Of a stretch of DNA of 64,000 nucleotides, positions 1 to 12,432 are shown one piece after another (within the stretch, counting starts at the first letter, position 1; each line of letters opens with the position of its first letter). The DNA lies in contig OU862910.1 of NCBI GenBank assembly GCA_917880885.1, forward strand, positions 21,960,710 to 22,024,709. Direction: 5' to 3'. A program made the translations under genes and the position numbers. The notes under the pieces are model-generated. The model had not been told where the DNA came from and did not search any database. It worked only from the letters and a program-made list of their open reading frames with translations. Origin of the DNA: Limnephilus marmoratus. Taxonomy: Eukaryota; Arthropoda; Insecta; Trichoptera; Limnephilidae.

Positions 1-1730
1 TGATATCCTTGATTTTACATTTATTTTTCTTAAATAGTACTGAAAATGAATTTCGTTCATTGTAGTTCATAATTCAAACATATTTGTATCTTTAGAAGCA
101 CTTGATTAGTTGAGTTAAATACCTAAAAAATCTATTTATTTACCTCATCTTTATACTTACCTGTATTGATATCTTGTACCTGGCTCAGTTGAAACTATTT
201 TTAAACCATTTTGAATGGCACATTTTTTAAATTTACGATGCTAATTAGATTGACACCAAATTAGACAATTACAATATTATACTTTTTCAATACCTTTTTT
301 AAAGCATGAAAATAATATTAGGTGTGAATCTTTAGTTTTCAATCATTGCTCTTATCATTTTTCGAATCGTAGTCGTTGTCAATTCCTTATGATTTTGTCA
401 ATAAAATGTTTACATAATGGAAATACAGGAAATTTTATTATTTTCTTATCCAGACTAGGTAAGCGTTGCACTATATTAATTCATTTTCATCAGACCTCAT
501 AATATTAAGTACCTACATAATTAAGTACCTACCTACCTATCCTGATTTCTTTACCACTCTGCAAAATATGTTATCACCCTTGTAGGTACCTAGTATCATT
601 TTTTATAACCATTTCGTAATCTGGAAGTGAAGTACTTACTTAGCCAATCATTTTTTTTAATGAAACTATAACCGATACATAAAAACTTATGTCTTAAATT
701 TATCCATTCATTATATATAAATTATAACATAACAAAACTTCATTACAATCTAGTTGGAGCTTCACTTCCCTTCTCGGTTTCAAGGCCTGACTTCCCACCA
801 AAAAGAAAATCTGTAACAGCATCAGTTCAAATACCTACCTAGGTAGGTTATAATGCACCGAATACCTAAATAATATTCGGCGCTTTATATATTTGTCTTT
901 TGGGTACCTACCTAGTGTCGTTTTTAATGTTTAAAAAACAGAAAATAAACCTAGGTAGGTATTTTCTGTTCCACTTGGCTGATCAGTAAAACATTGCATA
1001 AGTACCTAAATAATGACAACTTTCTTTTGCTAATTCGGCCATGCAATTTAAACTATTATTTCACGGGTCTAAAAATATTAAGGATAAAATGCCATATTTA
1101 TTTTCTTTGATTAATATTGATTTATTTTTATGAAGCCTCAAGAAAAAGGGAGATCGGTAGATATTTATATTGTTTGTGGTGAGGAACTATTATGGATGTA
1201 GGTATTCATTATTCGAAAATAGGCATGTACTTAACTTTCATTGTTTAACACTAACACTGATAACTGTACTTACTTTTATATTTTTTAATGAGATGCAGAA
1301 AGTACCTAATTTTTTTTATTTTGTTACATGAAATGCTCAAGTTTACTTAAAAACCCCATTTTATTTGAAATCTCGACAATATTTTGCACTTCGAAGCGAA
1401 GAACGCCAAACAGTTTTCGGATGTTTTTATAAAACAATCAAGACGAGCCTTTGTATGAAACTCGCCTCGGGCCCATAGGGACAGAACTGCAAGTCTGGAA
1501 GCAAACTGCGAGACAATTCGTCTCCCTTTATGTATATTAACGCCTTGAGCCCGGGGCATGACCCCTGCACTCCGTGTTTACTCCATACAATGGAGCTAGT
1601 GTCTCACTCAAGCTACTCATTCTCATTGTACGCAGCCAGGAGTCTGTTCCATTTCTAAATACTAAATAGTAAATCACCCACTTTTACCGTCGCCAGTATT
1701 ACGTTATCGCTTTTCCTTTTGGTACCGTAA
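1..1730. other. AT-rich non-coding stretch
   Basis: No gene is recognisable here. The stretch is AT-rich with many GTACCTA and ACCTACCTAGGTAGG motifs (about 520-545, 825-850, 900-960). A small palindrome sits near 937-972, where AACAGAAAAT and ATTTTCTGTT flank a CCTAGG core. Such motifs are common simple repeats in several insect orders. Confidence 0.6.
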
Positions 1731-2270
1731 GTACCAAGGACTCCAGATACTAATATCTACAGCTCATATGTTGAACTAATATCTACGAACTTCAGAGTGT
1801 TGACTAATATCTACAGAGCTAAGGTCGGACGAATATCTATGACGGTCCCAGTGTTGACTAATATCTACAGAGCGTAGGTTGAACTAATATCTACAGAGCG
1901 TAGGTTGGACTAATCAGCTAAATCTGTCCAATAGTCCGATATTAGGGATTTTTACATACATACTTACATAAATTAAGTTTTTTAAACTGCATACGCAATA
2001 TTACGTTATTCCAATATGCTTTACATAACAAGCGCCCTTGAGGTGATTTTTCACAAAAACGGCGCTATACAAATTATCCAATTATTATTATAATTGCAAA
2101 TCCAACCTCTGCCAGTGCTGTAGATGTTCGTCAACACTTTGGTTCTCATAGATATTAGTCAGCAGTTTGAGCTGTAGATATTCGTCAACACTTTGGTTCT
2201 CATAGATATTAGTTCGATTTTTTCAGTTTTTGGAATTCCTGTAGATATTAGTAGACGCCTCCGTACCTAG
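1731..2270 (+). mobile_element. hAT-like non-autonomous element with TAATATCTAC motif arrays (copy 1)
   Basis: The element spans 1739-2262. It is flanked by GTACCAAG (1731-1738) and GTACCTAG (2263-2270), an 8-bp target duplication with one mismatch. The left part (1748-1915) holds about seven copies of ACTAATATCTACAG or close variants, about 20-31 bp apart. The right part (2124-2262) holds about five copies in inverse orientation. The outer ends share the core TACTAATATCTAC in inverse orientation. No transposase is encoded. A longer copy lies inverted at 52189-53039 with its own 8-bp duplication. Eight-bp duplications and subterminal motif arrays fit the hAT superfamily; the assignment is an inference. 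Confidence 0.75.
2030..2093 (+). repeat. CR1-type LINE 3' tail inserted in the motif-array element
   Basis: About 60 bp reading CGCCCTTGAGGTGATTTTT, then an AAAACGGCGCTAT core and an ATT-rich tail, match the 3' end of the LINE remnant at 33478-33535. The same position in the other copy of the host element (around 52412-52425) is uninterrupted. This is therefore a short, strongly 5'-truncated LINE insertion younger than the host element. Confidence 0.65.
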
Positions 2271-4697
2271 AACCTGCCAAACACATTCAGAACTTACATT
2301 TTTCAACAATTTCAGCGTTTTCTTCTTCGAAAATACCTCGGTACGTTAATAATTTGTAAAGTTGCCAATTTTTCAGCTTGCCTCGATTTGCTGATTATCG
2401 AATTACGAGCACTTCAATAAACTTCTTTAAGTCTGAATAGTTTTTCGATCCTACGTTATTCTATTGAAATGGTCCAGATACCTATGTTCCTCCTCGTTAA
2501 ATATACATTTTATTTCAAAATTTCCACTCCCATACTCCCAGGCAACGAATTTCCTTTCGAAATAATTATTCGCGAAATTCAGGTTCGCCTCCTATCTCGA
2601 TGACACTGTGTTCAAATTATTTCATTATCTCCCGACATTGTTTTGTCTCTACGAGTGAGCGTTAATCGCCTCTGGATGCAGCCAACAGTCAATGTACTGC
2701 GCGGGAGTTATTATTCATGCTAACTGCATTGCCCCACAGCTGTAATAATTGTATAAATGAATGAAATCCTTTCCGTCATAATAATATTCATTGTCACAGT
2801 AGGCGAACTGAATTCCCACCTCTTTCTTATTGGAAGTTATTACTTAGTCAGTAACTGTGTAGGTATTCCGATTATCAGATTTGCATGAAGACATTTTAAA
2901 TCCCGGTCTACTTTAACTTCAATCTAAGCGACGACAAAGTAAGCGAAATCGAGATAAGTTGGATGGATCGAGGTAAGCAAAAAAGTGGCGTGAATCACCA
3001 GATATAGAATAATCGATCTATCATGTAAAACTCATAAATCAGGATTGTGAAGATGCTGTTTTTTGTCTGCAGTTTGGATCGAGACATGACGTATTAGTAG
3101 AGAATTCAGATAATGAAAAGAAAATCGATGACTTCGAGATATGCTTGTGCCAAAAACTGAAGATTCCCTTCAGGCCTTATTGAAACATGAGTTCATCTCA
3201 AAGCAACTCAGTATCTCTGTCTGTTGTCTGAGGCGTGTGTACCTGTTCTTTGGCCACTTTACCCCGAGAGACCTTAGCCCCGAGAAACTCTTGGGGATCG
3301 GTGGAGTGGAGGGAAGGATGTCGCGAGGACGATCGCCTATGTAATGAAGAGACACTATAATATGTGGTCCATATCATGAGACTGATGACGCACAGAACCA
3401 CATCAATTGGAAGAAAGAACAATGCATTGTACATTACACATCACGTGGAATTCCTATCAGTTGTCTCGAGCCGAAATCCGGAGTTTTAGTAGCTGCAAAA
3501 CATGCTATTATTTATTAGATTTGGATGTTGTCTTTCTTAAAAAAACAAATTTAAAAAACTGCTTTTGCATAACTGTGAATTGTGCCAAAAAAGTTTTGTG
3601 ATCTGATTGCTGTTAGAAATACACATTCCCATTGAAAATATGAATGTTTGATATTTTGCCTTTGTAGGTACCGTACTACAAAAAATATTTTATTCCAAAA
3701 TTATTTACATCATCTGAGGTGATGTCATTGTCATTAAAGTTTCAGTTTTGACTAACGGAATCCAATACGTCGTTTGTGTGAAAGCACCAAGAACCAATAC
3801 ATGATTTTACTTCAATTACGTTACTAAACGGTGTTATTTGTCCCACTATTATGTGTTGACTGTTGTAAAATGTACGTGCCGTAATCATCAGAATTGTATT
3901 TTATTTTCCAGAACTTGAACTCAGCACACAATGTGTCGTGGACATGGAAGGTCAGCAGACCGTACTGCAGTGTCCTACGTCACTCGACAAAATAGACAGG
4001 TAGGCTTGCATTTTACTACACAGTACCTACACAATTCGCAGTCACATGGCGTGATACTTAGCACTGCACGAAGAGTAATCGTAATCACTTTTAGGCCGGT
4101 CTACATGTTAATCAAATTGTAACATGGTTTTATTTTTCATTTCACGAAGGCTAGGTCAGAGCTCTTCTTGATGTGAGTTACATCACACATTGTGAGATAT
4201 GTGTATTATTTACGAGTTAGTTTGTGGATATCATATTAAAAACTGTACTTCGTTATGAATCTTGGATAGAATCTGATGAATTTAAAAAGAGTTTTGTGAG
4301 AGGTGTGACAATTTTTATCAATAACAATGTACATATTTGTTAATAAATTAATGTAATTTTTTGGGTTTTGCAAAGTGTTCGATGAGTATGTATTTTCTTA
4401 CAACAAAATTACCCTCGGAATTTGAAAGTGGAAAAATTTGACTAATTGCTTTTAAAGTTATGGCATACTTATTAATTTTCTGTACAATAATTATTCAAAT
4501 TTAACAGATCAAAAATTCAAATTTAACAGATCCCAAAACACAGGGAATTCATTTTCAAAAGAGTAAATTGGATCCATATGATACGGCAGAACAAGCAAAA
4601 GTATCGGACATACTAATTTCAGCTATGGGTCTGTCTGTGATTGTAACTCTGGTTCCATGAACTCGGATTTGTTTTGAATTTAAGTGTCATTTTCAAA
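2271..4697. other. Non-coding stretch, no recognised gene
   Basis: Only short chance ORFs without recognisable domains are present. The segment 2640-2790 has a higher GC content and TAAT-type sites. It could be a conserved non-coding element, but nothing proves it. An 18-bp direct duplication near 4493-4532 is listed separately. Confidence 0.5.
4493..4532 (+). repeat. 18-bp direct duplication
   Basis: ATTCAAATTTAACAGATC occurs twice, at 4493-4510 and 4515-4532, separated by four A/T bases. It is a local tandem duplication. Confidence 0.85.
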
Positions 4698-5816
4698 GTT
4701 GGAACTAGGGAATGCAATCCCGCAAGACTATGTCAATCCAGGTATTTGCGGGACTGGACAATCTTAGTCCCGCTGGATCCAGGTATTTGCGGGATCCAGC
4801 AAGGTGGACTTAGATATCTAATCAATCGTATAATAATTCCTCGATCAACCAACCTTGTTTTAAGAGTTTTAAATTTATACCTAATTAAACAAGTTCTTTA
4901 GGATATTTTAAATGGTTTATTAATATACCTTTAGTTGACATAGGTAAAGTTTAAGTCATAAATTGGCAAAGAATAAGATAAGACATAAATTTACATAACA
5001 ACTTAAATTTAAATAATAACGTTCACACGATAAATAATATTCTTGTACAATAAGCATCATAAGTTTAAACATTATTTAGGAAATAGCTTCGTAAAAAAGT
5101 AAAAGAATTAATTGTGTCGTCTGATAAACGGCTTCTGATATTGGACACACGGTAGCCAGCGGCTGAAAAAGCTCATTCAGCTTCCACGCTGGTTGGCACA
5201 ATAGTCATTAGCGCATTGTAAGTGAATTGAAGGTACATATGTGCCTTTTAATCTACGGGACTCGAAGTAATTCATTTCCTTCTTTATCAAAACCTCAAGG
5301 TTGCTCATATTGCCAGATCTAGGTTGTTGGGCTGTTGATCTCGAACTCTTCATATTAATCAAAGTAAGTTCGAGTTTGTCTTGAAGTGACATTGGTGCTG
5401 CTGCTGCTGCATATGTCTCCAGATTAGTGAGAGGAGTGTCGTCATCGTAAGGATCATCAGCGTCAGCAGGAGCAGTGGCTATTGCGTTGTTACCCGTGTC
5501 CGTGTACTCTAGCCTTTCTAATATAGTTTTGATTGCCTTGCGTTATTACACTCTTTGAAGGTAGACTAAATGTGTCATCAACATTAATAAATTGACTTCT
5601 GTCTTCTTCGTACTTATATGGATCATGTAAGTATAATAAAATCGGTGTCAAGTTAGTTCGTCGCTCTGAAATCCGAATGAAGTACGCTTCTCTGTAATCC
5701 CGCCAGTCCAGCGGGATCCCGCAAAATTTTCGACCGAGATTAGTCCCGCAAAATGTCTGCGGGATCTCGGTATTTCGGGATCCCGGTATACCGGGATTGC
5801 ATTCCCTAGTTGGAAC
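4698..5816 (-). mobile_element. hAT DNA transposon, internally deleted
   Basis: The element spans 4706-5808 and is bracketed by a perfect 8-bp target duplication GTTGGAAC (4698-4705 and 5809-5816). The terminal inverted repeats read TAGGGAATGCAATCCCG at the left and its reverse complement at the right. Further CCCGC and GCGGGA motifs fill both subterminal regions. The minus strand carries the C-terminal end of an hAT transposase gene with a frameshift and a stop. Only the last part of the transposase fits in 1.1 kb, so this is a defective derivative. Confidence 0.93.
5065..5392 (-). pseudogene. hAT transposase C-terminal fragment, broken
   Basis: Read on the minus strand, the segment first encodes NLEVLIKKEMNYFESRR-like residues. 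After a frame change near 5217 it encodes the hallmark of the hAT dimerisation domain: TSVEAE, a stop, AFSAAG, then RSRLSDDTIN. The stop at 5173-5175 (TGA) lies where the family has arginine, as expected from a CGA to TGA transition. A frameshift and a premature stop are therefore visible. The domain normally mediates transposase oligomerisation. The fragment lies inside the element with the GTTGGAAC duplication, which confirms its identity. Confidence 0.88.
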
Positions 5817-6090
5817 TGATTGTGTCAAGAATTCAGACAAGCGATACCAGTTACGAGAAGTTAAGCAGACCTGCCTATAATTATAATATTTGAATAGAAA
5901 ATTATTTTACGACGTAATTATTTGATGATTTGCAAAACAGATCAAGAAAAAATATTCACGAAAAATGTTCTTATTAAAGAGTAGCTGCTGTAAATATTTT
6001 AATTGTCCCTGTTCTCATATTGTGTTCTTCTCGTAAATTTCAGCTTCACAAATTTGTAGATCTGTAGCACTTTCCAAAACAAATATTGTA

Positions 6091-6436
6091 TCTTCTTATA
6101 TATAAAAATGAATCGCTGAATGTGTTGCTAGGCGCATAACTTTCGAACGACTGCACCAAATTTGAAAATTTTTTTTTGTGTGTTCGTTATTGCCAGGACA
6201 AGGTTTTTATAAAACTTCCGGTGAGCTCTGGCATTATGAAATTTCTATAAAAAAATTGTTATTGGTGGCACGCGAGGTTTGAAAACTGAATGTATGGAAA
6301 GCGGGAGGGAGGGAGAGATGGGAGAGGGGGGAGGAGGGAGGGAGGGTGGTGAGAGGGGGGGGGGGGGGGGGGGGTGGAGGAGGTGGAGTGGGAACCCCCC
6401 TTACACCATGCGAGCGAAGCCGCGGGAAAAAGCTAG
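6091..6436 (+). mobile_element. Non-autonomous Helitron
   Basis: The element begins TCTTCTTATATATAAAA and ends GCGGGAAAAAGCTAG. It lies exactly between A6090 and T6437, the A^T insertion preference of Helitrons, with no target duplication. The interior includes the degenerate phrase CATAACTTTCGAACGACTG and a purine-rich tract (6300-6375) with an 18-19-base G run. No Rep/helicase is encoded. The 3' sequence GCGAGCGAAGCCGCGGG before CTAG is typical of insect Helitron-like ends. Confidence 0.8.
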
Positions 6437-6437
6437 T

Positions 6438-7927
6438 AATATATAAAATAGTAATTTGTTTATACATTAGATAGACGATCTGAAATTTACATTTCGAACG
6501 AACAACTTTAATAAATCTAGTTACTTAGTACATAAATAAAAAAAGCCAGACCCTTCAAAATCATGAAATCTGGCTTTATGTAAACAAAACAAATACAAAT
6601 ACAAAACAAATACAAACAAAACATAGTTTATTATGTCAGCTAAACAATTGAAAAAATGTCGTGGTAAAACTGAAAGTATTCTAGAATATGAATATACATA
6701 TGTATTATTTTACCAACAGAATAGTCAACACTATAACTTACTATAATTTACTATAATTTACATGTAAAAACATTAGCATATTGGAATGTCCTAAAACGGG
6801 CATATGCCTAGTTGGACATTTTAAGTTCATTATATTGTATTATGTAATATTTACAAACAAACAATAAATAAGAGAAATAAATAAAACAAATTCTAAATTT
6901 GAAATGTGTATTAAGCATATAAACCGTAATTTAAGAAACAATTGTACCAATCTGAAGATAGACTTAACAAGCCAATTTGAAGATGGCCTTAACAAGCTGA
7001 AACCGCTTACGGTCACAAATAAATTTAGTGGAAAAAAATTATTCTAATTATATTGTGATAAAGTAGCACATATCCGTACTAGATATCTGCTATACCTTTT
7101 GATTAAAAAATACTTTTTTAGTTTGGTTCCGTGTTATGGCCTCAAATTCAAAATAAAGTTTTTGTAGTTTGCCGTTCGCCTAGAAGAGTAGTGTTTGTGA
7201 TTTTTTATTCAAGCGTTCAGTTTCCTGTAGCAGCCACTCTGTCTGGTCTCACGTTTGGCCGGCCACCGCACTTCCTGGGGAAAACGCTTCCAGTTAATGA
7301 ATGAGCGATGGAGATGGATGTTATCACTTCCCCGTGTGCTAATGAGAAAACTCACTCGGATGCCTCATTGCGTATTTATTTGTTTACAGAATGTACGGGC
7401 CTCGTGATTCATCATTTCATTTTTTATGAGTCATTTGTAATAGAAAATCCGACACGCGTTTGAAGCACGCGATAAGAAACTATATTATTTCAAGATAAGG
7501 AATTGTTCAACTTGAGAGTGCGGTTTAAACATATGGTTTTAGACAAAATTCTCATTTTTAATATTTTTATTGGGATCGTTACGTCCTATTTTTGAATGGC
7601 TTTAATTATAATGCATAATTCGGAGTTATACAATTAACCAAATCCCGTCATTTGGCCTGCGATTTGTACATATTTTCAGTAAATTTTAAATCACGAGTTT
7701 CCCGTTCTTCCATTCATATCCAAATGGGACAGAGAAGGGTTTTCTGTGGGTCGCCAATTGAAAAACTAAAATTTATTATTTGTGTAAGTTTCAAAAAAAG
7801 GTTGTAGTTAAATTATTGAACGATGTCGTATTGAAAAATCAATTTTCGATGTGATTTTTTTGATCTTCATCACTCTTTTGAAAAGTCATTAAAAGTAATG
7901 AAAAAAAAACTTGGTTAAAATCTTTTC
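6438..7927. other. Non-coding stretch with small repeats
   Basis: A short hairpin lies at about 6543-6581 (AAAGCCAGA ... TCTGGCTTT). AATA-rich runs at 6840-6900 look like a decayed LINE tail. A 50-bp phrase at 7062-7115 (CCGTACTAGATATCTGCTAT) recurs at 60940-60985. The segment 7250-7440 is GC-richer and could be regulatory. No gene is seen. Confidence 0.5.
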
Positions 7928-8163
7928 TTTTTTTTACATGAGCTCCACACAGGAGGCCCTGAGGAAAATAATTTCCCCTCAGGGCCTATGTCATCTTTGG
8001 GAAAGGAGAGTTCTGGGAAAGAAAGGGGTTTAAGGGGTGGGTAGGAATCTGGGGTTCAATGTGTCCTGGTCATCCGCGTCTAAGACCTAGACAAACCTCA
8101 CCCCAAGAACCCGGGCACCCCTGCTAAATCACCAAACGTAGCGAACTACTAGGGGTCTAATTA
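7928..8163 (-). mobile_element. LINE 3'-end fragment (family A)
   Basis: Read on the minus strand the fragment ends in poly-A at 7928-7936. Just before the end is a perfect 11-bp stem, AGGCCCTGAGG at 7954-7964 with CCTCAGGGCCT at 7977-7987. The same terminal stem and flanking ATGACATAGG phrase recur at 15.3, 35.8, 42.1 and 50.0 kb. In the 15.3-kb copy the upstream sequence encodes a LINE C-terminus, which identifies the family as a non-LTR retrotransposon. The upstream GGCACCCCTGCTAA...GGGTGG body is 3' UTR. Confidence 0.7.
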
Positions 8164-11100
8164 AAATCTATTAACATTCGGTTAAATTATGAGTTATTTT
8201 TTTAAATTTTTTATGTCTTTGAACGATTTTTCAATAGAGTTTTGAAATGCCACTTTGTTGAGTTGTCGTGTAACCAAATTAAAGTCGACCATTCTTACTG
8301 GTTTTACGAGCACAGCACTGGTTTTTGGTCCTCTGTCCTGGAGTCGTTGTCCCAAAGCAGTAAAAAATTTCAGTGGTCCAAAAATTGACAATCGTCAAGG
8401 CCTATTACGAAATTTCGTCTGTTTTATCAATTTATTTTATACAATATTTTCTCAATTTACTAAGTACTTATGTTAAAAAAATTACGAAAGTATCGATAAA
8501 TCGTTTTTTTTTGTCGCATGAGTTGGTGGGGATAGACTTCGTCGTCAGTATCTGAAAAAATGGACATATTTATAATAACATAATAAACGTCTTTTCCGCG
8601 TGAACACACAAAAACATATTTTAAAAAATTACAAAATTGAAAAAGAAAATTGAGTCAAAAAGTTTACCTCTTGCATTTTTACATTCATTTTGGTTTTAGA
8701 AGAAAATCTGCCGATATTGAATCGACGCATAATTTCTTTATTGCCATAATATAATGAAAAATAACGCCAAGTACATACTGTCGCAAAGCGTCAAAGAAAT
8801 GAGAGGGTTTCAATGTGTAAAAGGCCATTGAACGTCACGCGAACGTTGAAACTTTTTTGCTCATCGTGCGTAAGTATTTATTGATTTTTCAATAAGCAAT
8901 TGTTTCGAGTTTTAACGTATGGCAATTTCAATAAATGATATTTATACCAACGTTGAAATAAATTAACAAAGTTCGTGAAGTTTTTGAAATTAGACACATT
9001 TCTGATGAATAATTTATTTGAAGGGGCGATCGATCCGCTGGAAAATACCCGTAGAGTGTAGAGCGTCACCGGTGCGGTGCTCGGGCCCAATGACAGCCTC
9101 CCTCAGTTGTCCTGTCTGCCCGTCCACGGCTACCCCCGGGACGTACCCAGTACCCAGCACCTATTTCCTAGTACCAGCGCGTGGAATCAATAAATCCTCA
9201 TAGCCAGTCGAAAACGTCATTGCCGTTTATTATGTAAATAACTGACAACTTGTCCAAAGGGCTCGTTCACCCCTGCCGCGTGAAAGGGAAATGAAGGAAT
9301 ACTCAGCATGTTTCTATCGAGTGGCGTCATATTTCACTCTTGCTTTCGTTAAGAATCGATCTCGCATTTATGGCTAGGCATCACTTTTATACGTGACTCA
9401 TGTGCGATCTTGCTCATTGTTTGGATCATGTGATGAAAATGGACGAACGACTTTACGTACATGGATGGCTAGGTATTTATAGTGAACACTCCAATACGGC
9501 CTGTTTTTGCACAAAGAACAGTTAAACAGATGTTAATAGCCTATTAATAGCTTGCTTTTAGTTGATCTTACACATAAATAAGTTTTTCTACTGCACTTTT
9601 CAAGCATATTTTTAATCTTGCATTTCAAGCAGATAGACTCACGAAATTCCTTATAATTAAGGTGTTGTCCGTAAATTGCTATCTTTGTTAAATAATTATC
9701 ACAGTCAAACATTGTTATCGTTTGTAGCGATCTTATACTGTTATTTCCCACGAATAAAAATGATTATGCATGTGCTACTCGTTATCTATTTTTTCTGGCG
9801 ATTCCCTAGTTTCACCCTCTGTTAATTATTTGCATGCTTACCTATTGCATTGAATACAATTATTTGGTTAATATTTATTACTATAAAATAGTTTTATTTA
9901 TTACTACATTTTTTATTACTATGCAATAGTTCGAACTCCGAGCGACCGATTCGACGTTCAAATAGGAATACTCGAGCATTAAATTTCCGCTATTAAATTA
10001 ACTGCCGACCAGAGTTTTCCAAGAGCGTTCAACGCCAGACTATTTGAAATTATCTGCATTGCTATATTACTTGTACTGCTATTGTACTTGATACCGAGGT
10101 AGTTTATTAACATTATTTTATGCTCGGGTTGTTTTGGTCAAAAGTTTCATAAAGCTGGCCCGAATATAGTCCAGTTCTTGAATAATTATGTATGTTTTGT
10201 AGACCAATGCTTAAACCCCACGAAGTTTGGCTCGACTGCCTAATATTTTCCAGAGTTTCGTGACTGACTCCAATTCTGGAACCTTGGTGCTTGATGACGT
10301 AGACGGGTGGTGGAAAACTAATGGACTCAGTTTCAAATACAAATTCGTTAAACACCGATCAATGTCGAACACGTCCGCGGACGGCACGCCTTTGCAAATT
10401 GCTCGGTTTAAATTCATTTACTAGAGGATCCATTTTCTTATTAGAATTCCATTATTATTTCTCTCTGGTGCCAACGTGTTAATGACAAATATTTGTCAAC
10501 GTATAAGAAACTCAGGCAAACGATTGCGTAGGTGAATACAGATAAGTACCTAAATGGTTGTTAGATAGAGGGTGACACGAATCTTGATGTAGAAGCGTGA
10601 ACTCGTACGAATAAATTCAAGCCAGAAAAAAAGACGCTCATTTATATGAGGGTTGAGAATTAGTTTTCTTTGCGAGAAGGATGGCGATGAATATTCACTA
10701 TCTTGTGGTGAAGTGGTACGTCCACTTCATGCTGTATTACTGAACGGAAGCTCGGAAACTGGGGGCTTTTGAAATGTGAGCTTTTGGGGGAATTCTTAAA
10801 AGTATCCTGGACGGAGGAGGTGTTGATTCGTTTGCAGCATAAAATTGGTTCAATAAGAAGATAAATAGTACATAATGTATTATCCTTAGTAAGAAGATAA
10901 ATAGTACATAATGTAGAAGATCGGAAGATGGCAATTGTCATAGCTCAGAAACTTTGGCAATTGGACCGGTGCAGGCGTCCCTCGTTTCTTTCGTGTTGTC
11001 CGTGAAAATTGTTGCCGTCGACCTCCACTATGAGATAACAGCACCACAAGTAAAAACGAATATAATTTGCTTCAATATTAAACATTTTAATGCAACTTTG

Positions 11101-11285
11101 CCCAGGCTGTCTGAAAGTTATTTTTACTTGTTTTCGTTGTTAAACACAAATCATTCGTCGAGTTTCAATGTCATAACTAATGCGACGAAAGGAAAGTACA
11201 CTGAACGAAGAATTATTTCTGTTACGATATAAATAGTTAAATAGTGTTATTTTATTTTTATTAGTAGATACCAGAGGTGTCAATA
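8164..11285. other. Long stretch without recognised gene
   Basis: Short ORFs on both strands show no conserved motif. The segment 9020-9190 is notably GC-rich (CCTGTCTGCCCGTCCACGG) in otherwise AT-rich DNA. 10200-10420 is moderately GC-rich, but its overlapping ORFs on both strands match nothing I recognise. A tandem duplication at 10854-10915 is listed separately. Confidence 0.5.
10854..10915 (+). repeat. 26-bp tandem duplication, period 36
   Basis: TAAGAAGATAAATAGTACAT followed by AATGTA occurs at 10854-10879 and again at 10890-10915 without mismatch. This is a recent local duplication. Confidence 0.85.
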
Positions 11286-11400
11286 TGTTTTTCTGATTTT
11301 TCTGTTTCCAGATTTTCGATTGAGTTTCGCTTATATTGTCTTCATTTATTTAAATATTACAATTTGAGGTTTTACTCATAAAGTTAAAATAAAAAATAAG
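11286..11400 (+). repeat. Solo arm of the 31-kb tRNA-like foldback family
   Basis: The segment TTTTTCTGATTTTTCTGT...GATTGAGTTTCGCTTATATTGTCTTCATTT matches the arm at 31611-31718 and its inverse at 31201-31310. The tRNA-like part is missing here. It is a truncated relative of that family. Confidence 0.75.
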
Positions 11401-12432
11401 ATATAAATAGTATTTGTTGTATCCGTTCCATCTATCTCCCGACTTGAAAATAAGTTATTAATGTTTATACTGGAATATGATTACGTGTAGTTATTACATA
11501 ATACCGCCCTATGTGGTTTTACTCGTACATTCCCGAAGCTTATACCAAATTCCAGAGATGATAGGTACACATTTTAGCGCCGTTTATTCCAGCACGATTA
11601 ATTCCTGCCTGAAGGCCTGCTCCCCTGTTCCGCCGCTGCGGTGCGACGTAACGATTAACGACTCTTCGCGATGCCGTATGGCCACCCCAACGTCTTGCGT
11701 CATTTGTATTAGGGCACTACCTGTATTAATGAACTTGTTCCCCCGTAACCTTACTACAATATTCGTCCAGGTTGAGATAGGTAAAGTATGGCATATTGTT
11801 TACACGTCAACTTCATTGTTCAAGTATGCATGGCGGATTAGATTGAGGAACGTGAGAGAGAACGAAAACCGGGGACGATCGGTAAGATCTCTTATTATTA
11901 TGTCAGTTATTTTATAGTACGTACAAACAGGAATATTTTTTCACATGACAGCTTCTTATTTGAGTATTAATGGAAGAATAAATCGATGAACTTGAGGCAA
12001 CGGAGCATTAGGAATGGAAACCAGGAGATGAAATTATGTGAAATCTGTTATCTTCGTTGTCTCTTGCCCTAGTGGGCTTTGTACACTAAAATTTTACAAT
12101 AAATTACAGTATTTAAGTATAACATGATAAATAATATAGTTGTACCGACAAAAAACTAATACAATTTATATGTATAATAAGACTTGACATAAAACAATGT
12201 GTAATGTATACCTACAAGCTAAAATGTAGGTATGTAGATACAATATTTGTGTGTGTTACAAACAATTCAATAAAGATAGGATGGACTCGTAACGTATCGA
12301 ATAATATGAATAAGATTGTTATAAAAAGAAATAAAATAATAATAAAATTTAATTATCAGAAGATAGAAAAGAAGTAAGTTGCCTTTTGAAACTTTCAAAA
12401 TTGTCAGCACCGAATATACCTATCTATCTATA

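Noticed and set aside
1745..1920. Regular short repeats with unique spacers, CRISPR-like in spacing
   Set aside because: The repeats are about 12-14 bp and variable, appear in inverse orientation at the other end, and have target duplications. The window is eukaryotic. This is a transposon motif array.
6234..6467. 77-codon ORF with a long proline run
   Set aside because: The prolines come from the G run of the Helitron read on the other strand.
11477..11917. 146-codon plus-strand ORF
   Set aside because: It has no recognisable domain and its 3' part overlaps a decayed tandem array.
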